Of a DNA stretch of 64,000 nt, positions 63,101 through 64,000 are shown in pieces; the first letter of the stretch is position 1; each line of letters opens with the position of its first letter. The DNA is taken from positions 1 to 64,000 of the forward strand of contig PQWQ01000011.1 of assembly GCA_002943765.1 (NCBI GenBank). The letters run 5' to 3'. The notes beneath the pieces are model-generated. The model made no database searches. It saw nothing but the letters and a program-made list of their open reading frames with translations, and was not told the origin of the DNA. The position numbers were made by a program, and so were the translations under genes. The DNA is from Psoroptes ovis (taxonomy: Eukaryota > Arthropoda > Arachnida > Sarcoptiformes > Psoroptidae).

Positions 63101-63503
63101 TTTCGATGAATATTGTTCTGATTTCACTTTTGATTTCTCACTTGATTTTCCTTTTCAGATTTTTTTTTTTTTTTTTTCGTTAACATTTCTCTCTCTTAAT
63201 TTGGAATTTTTTTTTGCTTTCATTTCATTTCTCCGAATGAATTTCGATCCATCCGAGATTTTTGGCGCCCATCTTCATTTTAAATTTGTTCCTTGAATAC
63301 TGTTGAAGTATAATTTTTTTTTAGAAAAATCAGATAAAATAAAATCAAATAATTGATTACAATGTTTCAGCAATTTTTTCGATAAGAATATTGTGATTTT
63401 GAAATATCAACATAAAATATCTTTTATATAGCACAAAAATTGATCAATTAATCATCATCAATAATTAATTGCCATCTATTACAAAAATTAAATTAAATCA
63501 AAA
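60150..63503. other. Intergenic, AT-rich
   Basis: No supported gene. A donor-like GTAAGT at about 60186 and an acceptor-like TTTCTTTCACAG near 60282 could bound a 3'-UTR intron of the DH44 gene. 62176-62194 is a perfect short hairpin (ATTTTCTTT/AAAGAAAAT). 62916-63296 is open on plus with no ATG near its start and no family pattern. Confidence 0.4.
63422..63430 (+). promoter_or_regulatory. TATA-like box upstream of the 63504 gene
   Basis: TTTATATAG about 75 bp before the ATG at 63504; a GCCATCTATT motif follows at 63471-63480. Spacing allows a start site near 63455. TATA-like strings are common in this AT-rich DNA, so the call rests on position. Confidence 0.25.
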
Positions 63504-63894
63504 ATGTCTCGATTAAATATGGGATCATCTAGAAATTATCGACAATCTTCATGTTCAAATCATTTTCATCGGTCATCATTGACAATAATGAAGATTTTAT
63601 CAACTATCATCATATATTTCTACATAGTAATATTATTCGATTATTGTTTCGCACTGAAATCATCAACAAAATTAAATAATAATCAACAATTTGAAATATT
63701 GCAACGACAACAACAAAAGCAACAATTTAAACATCACATGTTGAACACGTTGCCAATACGTAAATATTTCAATCAATCATTATCAACAACAACAACACCG
63801 ACAACATTACAATCATCATTTGATGTAGGTAGTAGCAATTATCAACTACATCGAAGACAATTCCAATTACAATCACATCTACAAACGAATAAAA
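63504..63894 (+). CDS. Secreted protein, first exon only (3' cut by window)
   Basis: ATG at 63504 opens 130 codons to a strong donor GTAAGT at 63895. A hydrophobic core lies at about residues 31-50 (ILSTIIIYFYIVILFDYCFA). Starting at Met29 (63588, MKILST...) gives a normal signal peptide, so either ATG could be used. The rest is Gln/Ser/Thr-rich with an LQRQQQKQQ stretch and RRQFQLQSHLQ, and contains no recognisable domain. The gene must continue beyond the right edge; function unknown. Confidence 0.6.
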
Positions 63895-64000
63895 GTAAGT
63901 CATATTATTCACTTGTCACTTGTTGCATTTATTATCATTATTTTTTTTTAATTTCATGATGATGTTAATAATTTTGATAATTTATTTTAATCTTATTATT

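Noticed and set aside
62934..63296. 120-codon plus-strand ORF before the last gene
   Set aside because: Opens on TTG, includes a poly-Phe run from a T tract, and lacks any family pattern; more likely upstream region of the 63504 gene.

Overview
This is a strongly AT-rich stretch of eukaryotic nuclear DNA. Genes are split by short GT-AG introns (mostly 50-160 bp, a few of 1-2.5 kb), proteins are rich in Asn/Asp/Gln homopolymers, and poly-A/T and trinucleotide microsatellites are everywhere. The gene set (insect-type D1-like dopamine receptor, CRF-like diuretic hormone DH44, trypsin-inhibitor-like secreted protein) points to an arthropod. The compactness and base composition suggest a mite of the acariform/astigmatid kind; this is an inference from gene style, not a species identification.

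Layout. 1-8.0 kb is transposon-derived: a spliced transposase-like gene of a widespread metazoan family with a 13-residue coding minisatellite, a 37-bp tandem array starting at its stop codon, a decayed Copia-type reverse transcriptase, and a lone intact Gag-like ORF with BEL/Pao zinc knuckles. 8.9-9.9 kb is a four-exon TMEM165/GDT1 ion-transporter gene. 9.9-30.6 kb is a gene-poor desert with scattered coding-like islands, long poly-A runs and an 80-bp mariner-type hairpin. 30.7-36.5 kb is a seven-exon Dop1R2-type (DAMB) dopamine receptor of 1083 residues. 39.1-39.8 kb (minus) is a three-exon secreted TIL-domain protein. 44.0-44.9 kb (minus) is an unknown multi-pass membrane protein. 46.9-52.1 kb is a six-exon DTWD1 tRNA-modifying enzyme. 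58.2-60.1 kb is a DH44 neuropeptide precursor. At 63.5 kb the first exon of another secreted protein runs off the window.

There is no operon logic; neighbours are unrelated housekeeping (TMEM165, DTWD1), neuroendocrine (Dop1R2, DH44) and secreted genes. Exon models were built by hand from GT/AG sites, reading phase and remembered family patterns; phases close exactly for TMEM165 (217 aa), Dop1R2 (1083 aa), TIL (180 aa) and DTWD1 (350 aa). No rRNA, tRNA, CRISPR or bacterial-type elements were seen.

The items most worth a second look are a possible truncated receptor isoform encoded by an extra in-phase exon in the Dop1R2 third-loop intron, the isolated Gag ORF, the 80-bp all-TIR mariner hairpin, the D-to-E change in the DTWD1 signature, and the very long DH44 precursor with a possible second amidated mini-peptide.
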